This document shows positions 59,870-64,000 of a DNA stretch of 64,000 bases, piece after piece. The stretch comes from Isoetes taiwanensis. Lineage: Eukaryota; Streptophyta; Lycopodiopsida; Isoetales; Isoetaceae. A program made the position numbers and the translations under genes. Numbering within the stretch: position 1 is the stretch's first letter; each line of letters begins with the position of its first letter. The stretch spans positions 789,576 through 853,575 of the forward strand of contig JAJEKV010000175.1 of assembly GCA_021234155.1 (NCBI GenBank), read 5' to 3'. The notes under the pieces were generated by a model. It did no database searches, was not told the DNA's origin, and worked only from the letters and a program-made list of their open reading frames with translations.

Positions 59870-59895
59870 TGTAAGAGTATGATATATTAATTTTG
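59841..59895 (-). mobile_element. minute LINE 3' end (poly-T plus about 30 bp)
   Basis: Right after the LINE target duplication comes a second run of about 26 T, then GAGTGTAAGAGTATGATATA. That resembles the 3' end of the large LINE (GAACTGTGTCATCAATATAT after its T run). The sequence ACCAAATTTT lies on both sides. It reads as an extremely 5'-truncated LINE insertion. Confidence 0.5.
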
Positions 59896-60546
59896 CACCA
59901 AATTTTGCACCATTCTGCTCTTTTTTTCCTCTTCTCTTAGTTTTAAGAAGCTATTCATTTCAGTATGCAAAAGAATGGATTCTTAGTTTCCTTTATTTGC
60001 ATTTGTATATCAGGAGGAGGATGTCAGAGTAGTCCGTCTATTATTATTGAATACGTTTATGATCCAAAGGGTTATTTTGTCTGCAACGAATTTCAAACAA
60101 GATTTTGGAGACAATTCCATTGGTATGTTAAAATTTACATTTTCTATTGCAATTCAAAATCGAAGCAGCTAATGCAGAATCTGCTCCTTTAGATTCGGTT
60201 TTCTTAGCTAGATATTCATGTTCTAAAATTAGAGCTTCAATAATGGTAGATGAGGAAAGAATTGGTAGGCATCTGAGGAAGGAATCTCATAAGAAGCAAT
60301 GGTTGTTTTCGAGATGATGCATAATCAGTTGCTAATAATTGCAAAGATAGATTGTAAATTATTAACATCAAGATTGGTTCCAAACCACAAAACGTGCTAT
60401 AGAGAAATTATAGTCGTCCTCGAGGTTTCAAGTTATAGGTACAGCCTTGCTTTGATCTGTAGCTTTATAATAGCATCACGCATCTTACGCATTGATAAGG
60501 AATTAATAGCATTGACTAATTTGGCTTCTTGTTATTCTTGTAGATA
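59896..60546 (+). other. probable intron/leader of the host gene
   Basis: AT-rich, with short frames and pyrimidine tracts. It ends in TTGTTATTCTTGTAG just before the open frame at 60547. Exons here are not resolved. Confidence 0.35.
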
Positions 60547-62121
60547 ATGTCCTCAAAGCGCCTTAATTCAAATCAAATTATTTTGGCGAATGGCAAAGAT
60601 GTCACAGGACAATGGATTGATTTGCACATATCCATTGGTTCGTGGGTCACCATGATGCCAAAGCAATGCGGTCATCATAGAGTGAAGAAGCGCAAGCTCA
60701 ATGACTTGAATTCACATTGGAAGGCCCAGGTGCTTGGATTCGTGACCAGCCAAGGTGGAAAATGTGTGGATCACATAATAGTTGCACATGCATATGGACC
60801 TCAAGACATGATGAAAGAGGATATTTCCAATTCTTCCACGTTTCCAAAACTTGATGTAAATTGTCTATGCTCATCTGACTTCAAGGATACTGTTTCGGCA
60901 CAAAGCATCACTAGCGTCTTGGAGGTATACCATTACTTGATTGGGAAGTTGTTGTTTCCCCTGATATTTCATTGTCTTCCTTTAGGCTCGGGGCATATGG
61001 TTCCACAAGTACCATTATCTGAAAACAAATCGAGAACTGAAAAGTTAACAATTGTCAATCCTCCAACATTATTACTTTTGTGTAGAGAAATTAATGACAT
61101 GCATTCTCATTGCGCATTAAAAGCCTTCTCTTGACAAGAGAGGTTGCCAAGTTATTGACTGAAAGAGGAGGAGTTCGCGGTGGGCTGAAGGCGTTCATTC
61201 CCATAGGCATATTTGCTTTAATGTTCAAGGATGTGCAGACACCAAGAGTTGCACCTCAAACGTATATTTTTAAAGGAGTTACAGAAGAATCGCTTGACCA
61301 ATTATTTTACAGACCTTCGGGGCATGGTCTAGTGGCAGGACCTTAAACCGCCACACCCGAGGTCACGGGTTCAAACCTGTCCAATATCGGTCTAGTAATG
61401 GGGACCTTAAAATCCATTGCCCCGAGGTCACGGGTTCAAGTATGACCAACCGGTCTTGTGGTAGAACCTGCCATATGTACTCGATAATCACATGCAAAGC
61501 AGCTCCTAGTATAAGGTATCACGGCTAGGTAGTGGATTGGCTTCCATGTGATATGTAGAATGTGATGTAGCTACTGTATTTGTGATGTGATGGTGAGTAG
61601 ACTAACGTCCTTCAATAAAAAAAAAAACTATTTTACGGACAATGGAGGATTAGAACTCATGAAACTGGTGGCCAAATAACCAAGTGCCAAGTGGATTCAG
61701 GCAGCTTCATATTCAGGTAATCTCTTATTTTCTAATTGCTTCTATTTTACAAATGATAGTGTGATATTATTCTTTCAGGCATAGGCTGCCAAAGCAGACA
61801 TTATACTGGAATTTTTTTGTTCAGAGGCACAAAAAACAGTGGGAAAATGGCAATTATGTCTGGGTAGCAGTTGAGGAACACCGCAATAGAACTAGTTCTA
61901 TGGAATTGGATATACATATCGACAATGGTTCTATGCGGACTTTGAATGTGGAAGAGGACTGGACACTAACTGAATGCAGAAAATTAGTGGAGTCGCTCAC
62001 TGAATATTCTGATTTTCATTTCTTAGTAGACGAGAAGAAGGTTGGATATAGAAGAGAGTGCACCGTGGCATGCAAAGATTGTATGGCTCCACATCTCGTG
62101 AGGATCAAGCATGATATTTGA
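60547..62121 (+). pseudogene. unrecognised multi-exon gene disrupted by a SINE
   Basis: The first clear exon (60547-60924) reads MSSKRLNSNQIILANGKDVT and continues to SAQSITSVLE before a GT donor. A later exon (from about 61125) reads ALMFKDVQTPRVAPQTYIF to DQLFYR, where a SINE begins. Past the SINE the frame is open to FIFR and a GT donor at about 61716. The last exon (from about 61781) starts HRLPKQTLYWNFFVQRHKK and ends APHLVRIKHDI. Phases match across this final intron. The tail MELDIHIDNGSMRTLNVEED then FHFLVDEKKV has a beta-grasp (ubiquitin-like) look, but I do not recognise the family. Stops in the middle (60960-61120) leave the exon plan unsolved. It may be a pseudogene or a gene surviving by alternative splicing. 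Confidence 0.5.
61315..61628 (+). mobile_element. 314-bp dimeric tRNA-derived SINE with poly(A)
   Basis: Flanked by TATTTTACAGAC (61303-61314) and TATTTTACGGAC (61629-61640), 11 of 12 identical. It has two tRNA-like heads in tandem: A box TGGTCTAGTGG and B box GGGTTCAAACC, then GGTCTAGTAATGG and GGGTTCAAGTA. Each B box is preceded by GAGGTCAC. It ends in CAAT plus 11 A. It is inserted in a host exon in sense orientation and introduces an in-frame stop at about 61344-61346. Confidence 0.92.
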
Positions 62122-62507
62122 TGTAATGCTGAATATAATATGTAAAAAACAATCAGAGCTATTGTTGGTTTAATTTGGGTTCAACTCCCAAGGGCAAGAT
62201 TGCAGGGTCTGCCATTGCTGTGAAAATTTGAGTTGGCTTGGCATAACACTTGATGACTTGGCAGAACAAGTTGCAGAAGAATGCAACTATTTTAGGTATG
62301 TTTTGTGCCGGGGTGGTTGTATTCTTGATATGGTTCGTTTACGTGTATTTCCTGTTTAGGCTGCAGGAAGTAATTTGCTTGGGAGTTGTTACGGGCGCAT
62401 ATATTCTGACCCTTTTTACGGTACAATTTTATGATGTATTGATGTATCCCAGGTTTTGTTTTATCTCTGAGTGTGTTCGTTAATGTTGTCTGCTGCAGAG
62501 TACGTGA
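62122..62507 (+). other. 3' flank of host gene
   Basis: AT-rich. A short frame with a hydrophobic run (GVVVFLIWFVYVYFLF) is present at about 62300, unrecognised and possibly chance. A TTGTCTGCTGCAG acceptor-like site precedes the LINE copy. Confidence 0.35.
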
Positions 62508-64000
62508 CCTGCACATCCATCCTCCAAGCAATAAGAGTACCCCCACTAGTCCGCCCAGAAGAAGAAGCAATAGAGGCAAACTGCCTACCAACCATATTCA
62601 TGAGCCTAGACATATCACCCCTGTGACACTTATGCTCTTGAATGCAAACAATATCGAGGGCGCGAATCGCCGAAGTGCCAAAGAAACATCGGCCCTCTTA
62701 CTACTAGAGGACCGCACCCCCACATTCCAACTAACGATCGACTTATTCATCCCGGAGGAGAAGTGTCCAGCCCCACATGCCTACCCACCAGGCCATCAGC
62801 CCACTCCATAGAGTCATCATCTAGAGCCAGAGGATTAATCACAGCAATATGACCCACAGCCGCTCTACTTGAGATTCCACTTCCAACACGTGTTGGAAGT
62901 CCCCCAGGCTCCTCCATAGAGTCATGGGCGCACTAGTCTCTACCTCCACCGTTTTGCTCCAGCCACCTTATGCTCAAGACACATACCGCTACCGGACATC
63001 CCCACGGGATCACCAGCCCCTCCCATAGCCTTGTCCTCAGACCTAGCCACAACCAAATCATCTGAGCCCTCCCCTGAGCCACCATGTCCCCTAGCCCCGC
63101 CATCCAATGGGCGGCCCGGCCCCAGCCCGCCTCGGCCTCCCCACACCCTCCCTCCCAACCACGCCCACCTCGTCCAACTCCACTCACCGCACCACGCGAG
63201 TCCTCTCATGTTGCCGGGGAACAGAGGGAATCTGGCCCCCGCATAAGCACCCAAGCCCCTACCACATCACAACCACCGGCGGGGATCATTAACATGGTCG
63301 GATGGTAGCACAATAGATGGAAACATCCGCCGGATCTCGAGCCATTCAAAAGCTTCAATCTAAGAGAAATGCCGGGGACCACTACGCGCTGGAAGAAGTG
63401 GGCACGTGAGCCAAAAGCGGCGAGCAACCTGCATCTTGGGGACCTCGCAAATAGAATGAGCCAAATATACACCCAGGCCATTAGCCATAGAAACCAAGAA
63501 ATCAGGCACCATCGGTCGGGAGGAAGATCCTAATCTGAACCAACATGGGATTTTAAATTTGCCAAAGAACCGGTGGACATTGCCGAGTATATCTTGATAC
63601 AACACATAAGATTCACCCAAAGTATCCACCCCTCGACTAATCAAGCTCCGCGGAAGACTTCGGCCCTCAAACATGATTATGAAGAAATTATTTGGTAGGA
63701 ATTTTCAGAGGCCATACACGGCAAACCAATCCGCCTCGGATGTCCTAGAAGCCAAGAGCTAAACCTCCTCGTGTCCAATATGTAACCCGTGAAGTAGCCC
63801 AATACCGCAAAATGAAACTAGATTCTCAATGGTCTACGAACATGTGCGGTATGATCAATATCTATCCATGGAGTCTCTGGAAGAGTCGCTGCGGGTCAAC
63901 AGAGGATGATCCTCCACAAATTTTAGAGCCTCTTCAACACGGGCAGTCCCACACTCCGAGAGCCTTGCGCTTGATCCAATCTGAAAACCCCCGAAAGTGA
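62508..64000 (-). mobile_element. second LINE copy, 5' portion only, continues past window
   Basis: Aligns along its length, same orientation, with 57651-59110 of the large LINE (for example CATCCATCCTCCAAGCAATA and ATGCCTACCCACC). It covers the start of the endonuclease and much of ORF1. It has many small indels relative to the first copy. Its inner (3') part is absent: similarity stops abruptly at about 62508 with no poly-T. The other end lies beyond the window. Confidence 0.9.

Overview
The window reads as nuclear DNA of a land plant. It holds a PLS-type pentatricopeptide-repeat (PPR) gene, a cytosolic-type tRNA-Arg(CCU), a split gene for a cyanobacterial-type plastid membrane protein, plant LTR retrotransposons primed by tRNA-iMet, a LINE, and SINEs. 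Gene density is very low and decayed mobile DNA dominates. The PPR style and the repeat-rich, AT-rich background suggest a fern or another seed-free plant. That placement is inference, not something the sequence proves.

Layout. 0-13 kb: AT-rich DNA with many short tandem duplications, one PPR gene on the minus strand (3.8-5.5 kb), and an array of degenerate palindromes near 8.6 kb. 13.7-18.3 kb: broken Ty3/gypsy pol pieces, a hAT-like element (15.0-15.8 kb) filled with about 20 alternating reverse-complement copies of one 16-mer, and a hAT transposase tail. 20.9-23.6 kb: the best host locus, with tRNA-Arg ending 81 bases before the start codon of an eight-exon gene for a predicted plastid membrane protein. 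24.5-29.8 kb: a run of gene relics (Pumilio, kinesin-light-chain-like TPR, PPR, ClpP6-like) that keep introns but carry frameshifts or stops, so they look like duplicated genomic fragments. 30-33 kb: a GC-rich repeat patch and a decayed LINE reverse transcriptase.

35-44.4 kb: two long terminal repeats of one LTR family in opposite orientation. One is interrupted by a 544-bp fold-back MITE and the other preserves the empty site. 44.4-54 kb: retroelement interior and decayed repeats, including tRNA-like SINE heads, a long (TATC)n run, a 489-bp non-LTR insertion with matching flanks, and two further palindrome arrays. 54.3-62.1 kb: an unrecognised host gene or gene relic. It carries a 5.15-kb LINE, bounded by a 12-bp target duplication, in a probable intron, and a 314-bp dimeric SINE inside an exon. 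62.5-64 kb: a second copy of the 5' part of the same LINE family, running off the window.

The host genes have no evident functional link to each other. The most unusual material is the set of palindrome arrays (8.6, 15.1 and 49.2 kb), the hAT-like carrier of one of them, the inverted LTR pair with matching 5-bp flanks, and the SINE-disrupted exon.
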